Positions 19,252 through 28,942 of a stretch of DNA of 64,000 nt are shown here, in pieces (within the stretch, counting starts at the first letter, position 1; every line of letters starts with the position of its first letter). Source of the DNA: Pycnococcus provasolii (lineage: Eukaryota > Chlorophyta > Pseudoscourfieldiophyceae > Pseudoscourfieldiales); assembly GCA_049487715.1 (NCBI GenBank), contig CP150582.1, positions 425,858 to 489,857 on the forward strand, given 5' to 3'. The notes under the pieces are model-generated. The model had not been told where the DNA came from, made no database searches, and saw nothing but the letters and a program-made list of their open reading frames with translations. The position numbers and the translations under genes were made by a program.

Positions 19252-22200
19252 TCATCGACTGTTATCACTCATAGCCTCGCAGATGAGCGCGATAGCTCGA
19301 TACCGATCAGCCTTCGCCGTAGTGGATGCCTTTGACGCGCGCAGCTTGAGATTCTCCTGAACGTCACCGTCCACCACCTCGCACTGAACGCCCAGCACCC
19401 AAAGAGGTGGCTCACCACCCGGCGAGATGCGCTCCGCCGCCACCAAAGCGTCGTAGAGAGCATGCCTCGCTTCGCCATGCAGTCCAAGGCACCATGAAGA
19501 TCGCCCGAGCGCTCGCCGGCTTCGCAGGACGTGCGAAGCAAACGACTCGGCACCCACCGCCTCAGCCGATACAGCCTCCACGGGCGAAAGCAGGCGCGAG
19601 AGAGCGCCGGGCACACTCGCGCGCGCCTCGAGGGGATCCGACGACGGGACGCACGACGACGACGCGGTGGAGTTGGAGCCGAGTCCACCCGCGCGCTCCT
19701 CCGCCAACCACGACGCTATGCTGGCATCGTCGCCGGCGTAGTCGAAGCAGGCAAGAGCAGTGTCCCAAGCTGCGTGTTCGCGCGAAAGACGCAGGAAGGG
19801 TGCCACCAGATCGTTCACGTTGGCTGGTGCTGCCGCACCACCACTCGCAGCCTCGACACGGCACAGGTGCTGTGCAAGCGCCACACGCGCCGCCGCGTGC
19901 AGTCCAACGCGCTTTGCCTTTGCCCACCCGTGACGCGCTTCCTCGATGCTACCGAAAGCATCCGAGTCGAGTACGCAGCACGCGACGTGTGCCTGGCAAG
20001 CAGCGAGCCATCGCTCGGCAACGTCGCGGCATGCCCGATTCAGGCTGGACAGCTCGCCGCCGGCGGAATCGCCCATCGCCTTGACATTTGCGCGAGCGGC
20101 GGACGACAGGGCAGGCGCGAGGGCGGCGAATGCCGCGCGGAACGAACTCCTTCGATCCCAACGAAGCAGAAGCTGCCTTTCCGGTGCGCCGAACGGCATC
20201 CCAGCCACGGCGCCGCCGCTCGTGGGGGCGGACACTCGCAGCTCCGCCGCCACCGCCGCCTCCATGTGCTCGGCATCGCTCGCCTCGAACGCGAATAGAA
20301 GAGCGCGCGCCGCGGCGATCGCATCTTCGGTCGAGCTGTTGCCTCTGCACGTCTCCGCGGAACTGCGTGCTAGCGCCTCGAGTGCGCCGCTTGCATTCGC
20401 GTAGAACGCAGCGCGAGGGGGCAGCGATGGCGCGCCTCCGGGTGCAGACGCACCACCTCCTGGCACGGCTTTCGCAGCGGACAGCACGAGAGTGTCAAGA
20501 GCGTTGAACTCCGTAGATGCAGCGCTGACGGCTCGTGGGGCTAGTGCCGCAGATGGTGCGCCGGCTGCCGCCTCCGCTAGCCGCACATGGTACCCGCACA
20601 AAGACTCCAGCGCGGCTATTTTCGCGCGAAGCTCTGCAATGTATGCCAAAGCGTGCTGGCTCATCGCGTCGGACACGCCGGGCGCGGATCGCAGAAACAA
20701 CGCGTACTGCTCCGCGGATGCACGCTTCGCGCGCAGCGCGTCGAGAGCCAGTCGCAGCGAATGCACGGCACCGGCGGACGACGGAGAACCAACATCATCA
20801 TCAGCCACCTCCATGTCGGCGTCGCCGTCAGCATCGGATGCTCCAAATGCCTTGGGTAAAGCGTCTGCGGCATGTTGCGCAAAGAGCGAAAGGGCGACAC
20901 CCCCGCTGGTGGTAAGCGCGCGACGCAGGCGCTTCGAGGCATGGCTCGCCGCGGCGGAGCGTGCCGCCTCGCTCGGCGCATCTGACCACTCCGCGAATGC
21001 CTCGGCGACCGATGCGATGAGAGGACGCGAGCCGGAGGATGCAAGGGAAGCGCTGGCAGTCGCGTCGTGGACATCGGCGACTGCATTCGCAAGCGACGAC
21101 GACGACGACGGCATCGCCTCCTGCATGCTCCCCGCATCGATGGCACTCGTGCTCGGCGACGCGCAAGCCACCACGCCGCTGTGTAGGCTAAGCACTGTCC
21201 ACGGGTACGACGCAGCTGCAGGCTCGTCGTCGTATGCGACGGCAACGGCACCCCAGTGCAGTGCACTGGATGCCCCAGGAGGCGGCGCCAGCGGCGCAAT
21301 CGACGCATGAAGCGTCCCCGAGCACAGAACCGGAACGCCCATGGGCGTCAGCACGACAACCGGTGCGCTTTGCATGCTGCCGCTGCCGCTGGAACCTGCA
21401 ACCACGATACGCGTCGCGCGCAGCTCGGCAACGCCACCTGCTCCAAACACGTGGGCGCCGTGAGCAAGCCGGCGTACGTACGCAAGGCGTGATTCGCCTG
21501 AGCGAAACACGTCCACGGCGTGCAGCGACAGCTGTGCGCGTGCACCCTCCAGCTCTCCGCCTGCGCTCGCCGCGAGTACCACGAGAACGCGTCGAGACGT
21601 GCCATCATTTACGCCTGGCAGCTCCACGGCAGCCACGGTCCACACGTGAGTCTCGTCGATGGCGCCAGCTTCCGCAGCCTCGGCGGCGGCGCGTCGCATT
21701 TCGCCGGAAAGGGCGACGGACCACGAGCGCGTCGCACCATGCCCAGTCTCTTCGACGTGCCAACCTTCGGCGGCACCCTCAGCTGTCACGAGCACGACAT
21801 TCGCCGCATTGTGGTTGTTCGCCGGCGTCGTCGCCGCCGCCATCCATACGGCGGGAGATGCGTCAGACGTGGCAGGCTGCGCCCTGCTTCCCTGCGTGGA
21901 TCCTTTGGTGAGCCACGAGCCCACGTATCCGATGAGACCGCCACCGCCTCCTCCGTGTGCAGCGTGCGCCGCCGCGTCTGTGCCGTCCGCCTTCAGCGGC
22001 CACCAGCGTCCGTCACTTGTCTGCGCGACGTCGTCGTCCACGGCGTCGAGCGAGACTGTGAGTCTGCGCAGCGCGCCCGTGGCGTCGCCGGCGATGACGA
22101 CGACGCGCCTTCCCGTTTTGAATGCGCACGCCGCACTCAGGTTAGTCGCGACGGCGTCGTGCACACCCGCCGCGACAGTTGGCGACGCTCGCATCTTGCT

Positions 22201-22650
22201 TTGTCTTCCACTTAGTTTGACTGCTGGCCATATGGCTGCTCTGTTTGCGTTCGTGACAGCGACGAAGCAGCACTCGTCTTTGCTCGTTGGTATTGCGAAC
22301 GACGCCGCTATGTACGCCGAAGTGGCCGTTTGTGTCGTTTCTGATCCGTCTGATCCCACCAGGAGTGCCGGCATGACGTCCACTTCCACCGGGTCGAGCA
22401 TGAGGTTGGAGGATCCCCCCGCACATGTCCACAGGAACGCCAACGAGCCATGAGGTACTACGTGCGCCACATTACCAAGGAGAGAGCCAAGAATGACAAA
22501 AGGAACAGGCAAAGGAGGAGAACCTCCCCCAAGGAGTGAACCAGAGGTTTGCGCGTTCAGCAGAGCACTGCGCAGAGAGAGAGGCACCGGAGACTTGAGA
22601 AGAACAGCACTGGAGGAGGAGCTGCTGCCTTTGCCTTTGCTGCGCGCCAT
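19252..22650 (-). CDS. Nup133-like nucleoporin (Y-complex)
   Basis: A single frame of 1132 residues, close to the usual size of Nup133 (about 1150). The N-terminal half looks like a beta-propeller: repeated short strands such as GSLAFLWTCAG, CCFVAVTNANRAAIWPAV, RRVVVIAGDATGALRRL and HVWTVAAVEL. A segment GGLIGYVGSWLTKGS in a propeller loop resembles the membrane-curvature-sensing amphipathic motif of Nup133. The C-terminal half is helical and alanine-rich with terminal text DRYRAIALICEAMSD, which fits the alpha-solenoid and end of Nup133. The role would be scaffold of the nuclear pore Y-complex. The assignment rests on architecture and short motifs, so another propeller-solenoid protein is possible. 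The frame is intron-free. Confidence 0.6.
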   Translation of the reverse strand: MARSKGKGSSSSSSAVLLKSPVPLSLRSALLNAQTSGSLLGGGSPPLPVPFVILGSLLGNVAHVVPHGSLAFLWTCAGGSSNLMLDPVEVDVMPALLVGSDGSETTQTATSAYIAASFAIPTSKDECCFVAVTNANRAAIWPAVKLSGRQSKMRASPTVAAGVHDAVATNLSAACAFKTGRRVVVIAGDATGALRRLTVSLDAVDDDVAQTSDGRWWPLKADGTDAAAHAAHGGGGGGLIGYVGSWLTKGSTQGSRAQPATSDASPAVWMAAATTPANNHNAANVVLVTAEGAAEGWHVEETGHGATRSWSVALSGEMRRAAAEAAEAGAIDETHVWTVAAVELPGVNDGTSRRVLVVLAASAGGELEGARAQLSLHAVDVFRSGESRLAYVRRLAHGAHVFGAGGVAELRATRIVVAGSSGSGSMQSAPVVVLTPMGVPVLCSGTLHASIAPLAPPPGASSALHWGAVAVAYDDEPAAASYPWTVLSLHSGVVACASPSTSAIDAGSMQEAMPSSSSSLANAVADVHDATASASLASSGSRPLIASVAEAFAEWSDAPSEAARSAAASHASKRLRRALTTSGGVALSLFAQHAADALPKAFGASDADGDADMEVADDDVGSPSSAGAVHSLRLALDALRAKRASAEQYALFLRSAPGVSDAMSQHALAYIAELRAKIAALESLCGYHVRLAEAAAGAPSAALAPRAVSAASTEFNALDTLVLSAAKAVPGGGASAPGGAPSLPPRAAFYANASGALEALARSSAETCRGNSSTEDAIAAARALLFAFEASDAEHMEAAVAAELRVSAPTSGGAVAGMPFGAPERQLLLRWDRRSSFRAAFAALAPALSSAARANVKAMGDSAGGELSSLNRACRDVAERWLAACQAHVACCVLDSDAFGSIEEARHGWAKAKRVGLHAAARVALAQHLCRVEAASGGAAAPANVNDLVAPFLRLSREHAAWDTALACFDYAGDDASIASWLAEERAGGLGSNSTASSSCVPSSDPLEARASVPGALSRLLSPVEAVSAEAVGAESFASHVLRSRRALGRSSWCLGLHGEARHALYDALVAAERISPGGEPPLWVLGVQCEVVDGDVQENLKLRASKASTTAKADRYRAIALICEAMSDNSR

Positions 22651-22858
22651 GGCTGAGGCTCGCTCGCTCGCTCGCGAAGGAGAGAAAGAAGGAGAATGGG
22701 GCGGCGGAAAAAAGAAGAAGAAGGGGCGCGAAATCTCCCCCCGGAACCGTAACCCTAAACCTAAACCCTATTCTGAAACCCCTTGGCCCTGGGGTGGAAG
22801 TGGGGGATTTTAGGGGGGGGGCAGTATCGAAGTCTTCTACGTGCTCCATGTTTCGGCT
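22651..22858. promoter_or_regulatory. Upstream region of the Nup133-like gene with a telo-box-like element
   Basis: At 22750-22770 three near-copies of CCTAAA occur (AACCCTAAACCTAAACCCTA), about 100 bp upstream of the minus-strand start at 22650. Such AAACCCTA words are known as telo boxes in plant promoters of ribosomal and nuclear genes. Note that they match TTTAGGG, not the TTAGGG repeat at this chromosome end. Confidence 0.4.
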
Positions 22859-23552
22859 TCAATTGTGAATTGTTTCTGTCTGTCCTGCGGCATTATCGTT
22901 GTATAAAGTTTCGAGCGAGGGACAACGCTCTGCCACGTCACCTAGGATGGTGCCCTCCGTTACTGACGTGGTCGCCATGAAATACTCGGCCAATCGTAAT
23001 CCAGTAAGAGCGCACATGCGCAAGCAAGTTTTAGATACCCCAGTGCCATGCAGCGATAGTGCCTTCGCGTTATTGAATATGCGAAGGCAACTCGGACACG
23101 TGACGTCATCATGCACGACACGATTTTGCCGCGTCATTGCGAAGCTTGCGGGGGGAATCTCCCCAACCTCTCGCTGCCAACGTGCGGAACTTCCGCGTCG
23201 AAAATTTGCACGAAGCCCGCCTCTCCGTCCTTCCATCCGAAAAGGCGCGGTGAATGAGGGCGGCGGCGTCATCGTCAATGTCCGGGCTTGACCACGCGAC
23301 CACCGGCTCCGGGTCAATCGTTCCGTCCTCGCGAACGTAAACGACGCCCGAAGGGTGCCTTTCCAAGTCAACCTCCCAGCTTTCAACATCATCTCGAAGG
23401 CGACACCTGTCCACGACGAATACACCATTCGGAAATATTTGCACATCACTTCTACGCCCCTTGCCACGCCGGCCCCGCTTCCGCTTTCGTATCAACCTCC
23501 GCCGGGCTAATCTGCAGCAATTTTCGCAGCCTGGGACGTCCCGGGACGCCAA
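22859..23552 (-). pseudogene. Unrecognised gene remnant with cysteine motif, two frames
   Basis: Reading leftwards, frame A (23552-23109, 147 residues) looks protein-like: R/K-rich start, then SGVVYVREDGTIDPEPV and DIDDDAAALIHRAF. Before it ends, frame B takes over (open 23467-22859) with DVTCPSCLRIFNNAKALSLH and a further Cys pair, resembling one C2H2-type finger. A single indel near 23110-23150 would join them. I see no good GT-AG intron of normal length, so a frameshifted remnant is the simplest reading. Family unknown; the finger-like motif and the nearby foldback element suggest mobile-element origin, but this is inference. Confidence 0.4.
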
Positions 23553-24145
23553 AACGCCGTCCCGCGTCTACTTCTTCGACAGCGGCCTCACGCGGGCGCG
23601 GCGTACTTCCAGAAGCCGCGTGAGGCCGCGTGAGGCCGCAAGAGGCCGCGTGAGGCCTCACGCGGCCTCTTGAGGGGTCTGTGGCCGCGTGAGGCCTCTA
23701 GAAGAGGGCTCCGTTGGAGAATGTGAACAAAGATGGGCAAGGAGTATTTGTGGATAACGAGTACGTGGAAATGTAAGAAGGTGGCGTGTAACACCAGTTG
23801 GGCAACCAACCCCCCCCCCCCCCCCCCCCCCCCTCCGGAGGCCTCAGGAGGCCACAAGACTCCTCCGGACCCCTCACAAGACCCCTCAGACCCCTCCGGA
23901 CCCCTCCGGAGGCCTCAGGAGGCCACAAGACCCCTCAGACCCCTCCGGAGGCCTCAGGAGGCCTCAGGAGGCCTCAGACCCCTCAGCCCCCTCCGGAGGC
24001 CTCCGGAGGCCTCAGGAGGCCTCAGGAGGCCTCGCCAAAGCGTCGGCCTCCTGAGGCCTCCGGAGGGGTCTGAGGCCTCCGGAGGCCACCGGAGGCCGCT
24101 GTCCAAGAAGTAGACGCGGGACGCGCCGGGACGTCCGAGCAGAAA
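23538..24145. mobile_element. GC-rich foldback element with ~45-bp terminal inverted repeats
   Basis: The left arm (about 23538-23590) and right arm (about 24090-24145) are near-perfect inverted repeats sharing CCCGCGTCTACTTCTT and CAGCGGCCTC. Between them lie hundreds of bases made of AGGCCTC/GAGGCCT, GAGGCCGCGTGAGGCC and CCTCCGGAGG words plus a poly-C run of at least 20 at about 23812-23833. Many words are themselves palindromic, so the strand could fold extensively. No transposase is present. This looks like a non-autonomous foldback or MITE-like unit. Confidence 0.55.
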
Positions 24146-24567
24146 GTGTGACAAGTGCCCATGTTGCGCTTCTTGTTCACCGGGAGGATCACGATGAGGA
24201 CGTAAGGGCGCTTCTCGAGAACCTCCGGCACCTTCTGACGCCAAGCAGAGTGTCCACCCGGCGACGCCTCCGTGGCGAGCCCGTCGGGCCCCGTGCGCTC
24301 CATCCATCAAGGGTCCGGAATTCCGGGCCCGATCCCAAATTACCATTAAATGAAGTATCCCCGTACAGAGGGATGAGCTCCGACTAAAATCGTGTTTTTA
24401 ATCCCTGGATCACAATTCTTGAGGAAAAAGGTGGTCACCATGAAACAACGGGATGAAAGGTCGACACAAAATAAATATCTTGGTGTTGGAATTTTTCACC
24501 TTTTTCTTCTCTACATCTTCTCCATCCCTCCGGTTCATCATCACCGGTCGACGTCTGTTCATCAGCC
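24146..24567. other. Intergenic region upstream of the alpha-hydroxyacid dehydrogenase
   Basis: No gene is supported. It follows the foldback element and leads into a T/C-rich leader before 24568. Confidence 0.4.
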
Positions 24568-25800
24568 ATGCACAGATACGTCCCGACGTCGCTCCTGCGC
24601 TTATTCAGCCCGCTCGTCACGCCGCTCGTGAACGCCGCTCCTAAGAGCAGACTCGAACGAGCTGCCAACGTCTGGGACTTAAGAGAAGCCGCGAAACTGC
24701 GAACGCACCGCATGTGCTTCGACTATCTGGACGGTGGCGCCGACGACGAAATCGCGCTAGCTCGCTCGAGGTCGGCGTACTCGGACTACCACCTCCACTA
24801 CCACGTGCTCGCAGGAAACTCGCCGGAGACGCTTGACTTGAGGACGAAAATCTTCAACAGGGATGTCAGTTTGCCGTTCTTCATGTGTCCCACCGCGGGA
24901 CACCGCATGTGGCACACAGAAGGCGAACTTGCGTCGGCAAGTGTCGCGGCGGAGAAAAACATGCTATTCTCACTAAGTTCACTAGCAACGACAAGCATCG
25001 CGGATGTCGCTAAACACCACCCGGCGTCTCTGCCAAAGTGCTTCCAGCTCTACCTCTTTAAGGATAGAGGACTCAACCGTGACCTGCTCGCAGCCGCTCG
25101 AGAAGCGGGATACGACGCCGTCGCTCTTACCGCCGACTTGACTTGGTTTGGAAACCGCGAGAGAGACAAACGTAACGGCTTCTCCGTGCCTCCTGACTAC
25201 TCCGTGAAGCAAATCGTCGAGGCGATCAAGCGACCTGCATGGACGTGGGATTACCTGACGAATCCAACGTACACTTACGCGAACATCGCGAATGATTTAC
25301 CTGCGGAGGCGATGTCCTATTACATCAGCAGGCAGTTTGCGCCTGACTTCACGTGGCAAGAAGCGGAGTGGATTGCGAGCGAGTGGGGCGGTCAGCTCGC
25401 GCTGAAGGGTGTCGTGCGTGCGGATGACGCCGTCAAGGCGCTCGACCACGGATTTAGTACCATCTGGATCAGCAATCATGGCGGGCGACAGCTCGAAACT
25501 GCGCCGCCACCCATCTCGGTGCTGCCGGAGATTCGCGATGCCGTCGGCGACGACGTCGAGGTGATCATGGACGGTGGCGTGATGCGTGGCACGGACATTG
25601 CGAAGGCGCTCGCTCTCGGTGCGAGTTCAGTCGGCATCGGAAAGGCGTACCTGTACGGCCTGGCGGCTGGCGGTTCGCGTGGCGTGCGTCGTGCGGTGGA
25701 CATGCTCGACGACGAGCTTCGTCGCGCCATGGGTCTGCTAGGTTGCCGCACCACGAAGGAGCTGCGCGAACGCGGCCGCGAGCTCGTGCGGCATAAGTAG
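24568..25800 (+). CDS. FMN-dependent alpha-hydroxyacid dehydrogenase (L-lactate dehydrogenase LldD type)
   Basis: A 410-residue single-exon frame. The family TIM-barrel runs through almost the whole chain: an N-terminal NVWDLREAAKLRTHRMCFDYLDGGADDE (FMN enzyme start), LPFFMCPTAGHRMWHTEGE, KCFQLYLFKDRG, AVALTADLTWFGNRERDKRNG, QLALKGVVRADDA and the active-site signature SNHGGRQLE (catalytic His about residue 304). The FMN phosphate-binding end is VIMDGGVMRGTDIAKALALGA. Members oxidise 2-hydroxyacids such as L-lactate, glycolate or mandelate. The inserted segment between residues 215 and 265 (YTYANIANDLP) and the text R-E-R-D-x-R are closer to bacterial LldD than to plant peroxisomal glycolate oxidase, and the C-terminus (VRHK) lacks a peroxisomal SKL signal. 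A mitochondrial or cytosolic respiratory lactate dehydrogenase is inferred. Confidence 0.9.
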   Translation: MHRYVPTSLLRLFSPLVTPLVNAAPKSRLERAANVWDLREAAKLRTHRMCFDYLDGGADDEIALARSRSAYSDYHLHYHVLAGNSPETLDLRTKIFNRDVSLPFFMCPTAGHRMWHTEGELASASVAAEKNMLFSLSSLATTSIADVAKHHPASLPKCFQLYLFKDRGLNRDLLAAAREAGYDAVALTADLTWFGNRERDKRNGFSVPPDYSVKQIVEAIKRPAWTWDYLTNPTYTYANIANDLPAEAMSYYISRQFAPDFTWQEAEWIASEWGGQLALKGVVRADDAVKALDHGFSTIWISNHGGRQLETAPPPISVLPEIRDAVGDDVEVIMDGGVMRGTDIAKALALGASSVGIGKAYLYGLAAGGSRGVRRAVDMLDDELRRAMGLLGCRTTKELRERGRELVRHK

Positions 25801-26104
25801 CACATCTTATTGTGTAAATTAGTACTACATACCTGTTATAAAATATATATGTCACGTAAAAGCAACTAAATGAGAGAAGATGAGAGAGGGAGGGGGAGGG
25901 GGGGAGGACGATTTCATTTATAAATCCCAGCTTGTACAACGGCGTGCGAGGTCGGGAATGATTTTGGGACTCGGGTAAAGTTTAAGAGGTAGCTCTCGTG
26001 GACCCCAGCCTGGTCAACGGCGTGCGAGGTGGTCGGGGTTTTGGCGTTCGCCGCGTCTCCCCATCTGATTTCCCCCTCCCTCTCTTTCAGCTCGCTCGCT
26101 TCCC
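25801..26104. other. Intergenic region with a pair of direct repeats
   Basis: A 16-17-bp identical core, CAACGGCGTGCGAGGT, occurs at about 25937 and again at about 26015, each preceded by CCCAGC(C)T. The copies are about 78 bp apart, just upstream of the hydrolase start at 26105. They may be a duplicated promoter element. Confidence 0.5.
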
Positions 26105-26218
26105 ATGTCCCGAGTGGTGGCGCCGCTCTCGTACGTGCGGAGAGGAGGAGGAGGAACGGCGTCTGCGGCGTCTGCAGCGGCGGCGGCGTCGGCGTCGGCG
26201 GCGGGATTACCTTTCGGA

Positions 26219-26249
<31 letters not shown>

Positions 26250-27064
26250 GTGCGTGTGCGTCCGATTCTGATTCAGTTAAGTTGGCGGTTCGGTTCGCAC
26301 CAGGTTCAGCTCACTCGCCGTCCGTGATGTTCCTTGGTGGGCTCGCGTCTTCCATGGATGGAATCAAGGGCACGCATTTAGCGAACTGGTGCGCCGAACG
26401 GTCGTTGACGTTCCTGCGATTTGACTACCAAGGTCACGGCCACTCGGAGGGGCCGGCGTTCCACGAAACGACCGTGTCGACGTGGGCTGGCGATGCGGAA
26501 GCTGTATTCGACGAATATGCACCGAAGCTCAAACGCACCGTGCTTGTCGGCAGCTCCCTCGGAGGGTGGATGGCAACGCACCTGCTGTACGCACGCACGG
26601 AGCAAATAGCGGGTATGGTGGGAGTCGCATCGGCGCCCGACTTCACCGAACACAGCCTGCGAGAACGGTACGACGCCGCCAAACGAGGCGGTGCGACGAC
26701 CCCCTTCTTGACGGAACCTGGCGGACACTTCCGCGACGACGGGTGTTTCGTGCTGCCGTCTCAGTACGACGACAACGGGTACATCTTGAACGGCAACCTC
26801 GTCGACGACGCCGTTCCCTTCTGCGTGCTCACCCGCCCACCGCCTTCGAACCTGTCGCCGACGTTCCCGCTGCGCTTCGTGCACGGCACGGCGGACGTGG
26901 ACGTTCCGTGGCAACGGAGCGTCGCTCTCATGGAACACCTTGGAGTGCAAAACAGCACGCTGCGGCTGATTCAGGGCGCAGACCACCGCCTTTCGAGCGA
27001 GCAGCACCTGAACGAAATCACGGCGGCGCTCGAGGAGGTGTTGGCGCAGTGTGGAGGGCAATAA
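26105..27064 (+). CDS. Alpha/beta hydrolase (serine aminopeptidase / lysophospholipase-like)
   Basis: A 319-residue frame. The first ~60 residues contain Ala, Gly, Ser and Arg tracts and may be a plastid or mitochondrial targeting sequence. The hydrolase fold then reads PSVMFLGGLASSMDGIKG, FLRFDYQGHGHSEG (oxyanion strand), the nucleophile elbow VLVGSSLGGWMATHLL (Ser151), the strand PLRFVHGTADVDVPW with the acid Asp, and the C-terminal GADHRLSS with the catalytic His. All three catalytic residues are present. The DYxGHGxS motif is typical of serine-aminopeptidase-like (Hydrolase_4) proteins. Substrate unknown; esterase, thioesterase or acyl-hydrolase are all possible. Confidence 0.88.
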
Positions 27065-27147
27065 CGGGCAATTCGTTCGTTTCACGACGTGTCATGTAAC
27101 ATTATATGTATTGCACTGCTTCGTTTGTTCGTTCGTTCGCGCGTTTC

Positions 27148-27798
27148 TCACAGTTCGTCTTTGTCCTCGCGCAGCTTGAAGACGTTCTTAAGCACGTGTG
27201 GTGCGAGCGTCTTGTCGCAGTTGTGCGAGTCATCCTCGACGACGAGGTCCTTGACGACCCCCTTCTCGACGCGCATGGCGAACCGCTTGGCACGCAGACC
27301 TCCCAGTTCCGGCAGGTTCACGGTAAGTCCGACCGCCTTAACGAAGCTGCCGTCGGGGTCTGCGAGCACGCGCACCTTGTTCGCGGCGTTGTTTTGCCTG
27401 CCCCACGCCTCCATGGAGTGCGCGTCTTCGGTGGCGACGACGACGACGTCGTCGACGAACCTCTTAATTTTGTGCGCGTCTTTGACGTACGACGCGATGC
27501 TTTTGGACGAGCATCCGGACGAGTCGAAGAGCGCCGGCGTTCCAACGATGAGGACACCTCGTCGCGTTTCGAGGATCGCCGCCGGCTGAATGGTTTGTAT
27601 GTTTGACTTTTGCGTTTTCTTCTCAAACAGGTTCGCCGACGCGACTGCGGCGGATATGGACGTGCCTGTCGTCAAGGACGCGCCTATTGGAGTCGCAGTG
27701 ACCAAGGACACAACGATTAAAAAGAGGAGCATGTAAGGCCGAGGCCACCGGAGATTAATCCCTTTCCTCCCTGAGAGTCCAACCACCACCGCGGCCAT
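27148..27798 (-). CDS. Peroxiredoxin-5-type protein with signal anchor and C-terminal KDEL
   Basis: A 216-residue frame. Residues 15-45 contain a strong hydrophobic segment (YMLLFLIVVSLVTATPIGA), a signal peptide or anchor. The rest aligns by eye to the Prx5 family: RGVLIVGTPALFDSSGCSS (peroxidatic Cys96), VVVVATEDAHSMEAWGRQN, KVRVLADPDGSFVKAVGL, RAKRFAMRVEKGVVKDLVVE and a late Cys194 near the position of the resolving Cys. The final residues are DKDEL, the canonical ER-retrieval signal. Together this predicts an ER-lumen thiol peroxidase that removes H2O2 or organic peroxides from oxidative folding. One oddity is that the usual T-P-x-C active-site motif is S-S-G-C, so the conserved threonine is absent and activity may be altered. 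The gene is convergent with the hydrolase (83 bp apart). Confidence 0.85.
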   Translation of the reverse strand: MAAVVVGLSGRKGINLRWPRPYMLLFLIVVSLVTATPIGASLTTGTSISAAVASANLFEKKTQKSNIQTIQPAAILETRRGVLIVGTPALFDSSGCSSKSIASYVKDAHKIKRFVDDVVVVATEDAHSMEAWGRQNNAANKVRVLADPDGSFVKAVGLTVNLPELGGLRAKRFAMRVEKGVVKDLVVEDDSHNCDKTLAPHVLKNVFKLREDKDEL

Positions 27799-28130
27799 TT
27801 CGAGCGAGCGAGCGTCGACGGAGGGAGCAAGTTTGAAAACAAAAAAAGAAAAGGGGAGAAGAAGAGAAGAGAGGAGAGGAGAGGAGGACCAAGTTGGAGA
27901 TGTGGGTGAGGGTGAGGTTGAGGTTGACCACCCCCATGGGCGGGGAGATATTACGGTTTTCCTGGCCCAGCCGGATGGGCTGCGAGGGGAGAAGAAGATG
28001 TGCCCAAAAAAAGACCCTATACCCTTCCAACATGGGAGCAGGCGTCAGTGCCAGGCTGGCTGCTGAACGCCTACCGCCCATGTTGCCCACTGGGTGGGAG
28101 GGCGGGTGTATTAAAGAAAAACTAAAAGAC
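27799..28130. other. Intergenic stretch, purine-rich
   Basis: No gene is supported. A GAGAAGAGAGGAGAGG-type purine tract lies at 27840-27890, upstream of the peroxiredoxin start at 27798. Confidence 0.45.
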
Positions 28131-28909
28131 CTAGGACAACGTGCCGGCTCTCCAGTACCTCTGCCCAAGCGTTGCACCGTGGTCTTCCGCCGTATCCAGC
28201 GGTATGACGCGGAGCGAGGCGAGGTCGGCGTGTCCCTGGCGAAGCTTAGCCGGATCCATGAGCGAGATGACCTTGAGAGCGAAGTGCTGGGTGAGACAGT
28301 TCACGCACGCTGGTGTAGCGTTTGCCTCGTAACCACAACAATATCTGTGTTCTTCAAACCCTTGGGCTGCAATTGATCAAAGTCGGCGGGTAGCTCCACT
28401 CGTTCGGCTTCCCATAAACCTCGAGAGAGGTCGTTCGTGTCAAGATCAAGGCGCCGTGAGATCGGTCTGGACAATATGATGTCCGTCTTGGACCGGTGGT
28501 CCGGAGCTCTGTGGCCCTAACACGGGATCCTGTGACGACGTTTGGGACAGTAGGCGTCGTGCGGCGTCCAGTAGCCACGACGCCACTGACGGAGAGAACA
28601 AGTAAGGTAGAAGTGTGTTCGGTTACATGGGGAAGGGAAGGTCGGGGACCCTGGGGAAGGGGACCCGAGGAAGTCGGGACGACCAAGCAAGGTCGACCGA
28701 GACCAAGGTGTCTAAGGCTGGGAAGCCTAAGAACCGTTCATGTGAAGGCGGGAAGGCGGCACGTAATGTACAAGGCAGCCGCGACGTCCACCTCCACCTG
28801 CAAGTTCAAAAGCAAAACTTGCAAACCAAACACCATGATGACCTTCTCCACCCGCGTCTTCCTCGACCTGCTTCGCTGTTTCAGCGGCCTCCTTAGCATC
28901 TTGCACCTC
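28131..28909 (-). pseudogene. Candidate spliced gene tail or remnant (two exon-like blocks)
   Basis: Two protein-like blocks lie on the minus strand. Block 1, 28909-28798, follows a CCTCAG acceptor-like site and encodes EVQDAKEAAETAKQVEEDAG and then HHGVWFASFAFELA, ending at a CAG|GTGGAG donor in phase 1. Block 2, 28366-28131, follows a TTGCAG acceptor and reads QGFEEHRYCCGYEANATPA, CVNCLTQHFALKVISLMDP and ends at TAG. The phases match exactly (1 nt plus 2 nt). The cysteine pattern C-C-...-C-x-x-C could bind zinc. No 5' exon is certain: a tandem 15-bp repeat lies just upstream. It may be a real small gene, or the debris of a retroelement. I do not recognise the family. Confidence 0.3.
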
Positions 28910-28942
28910 CTGAGGCCAAGGTCAACGGCGTTAAGTAGTCCT

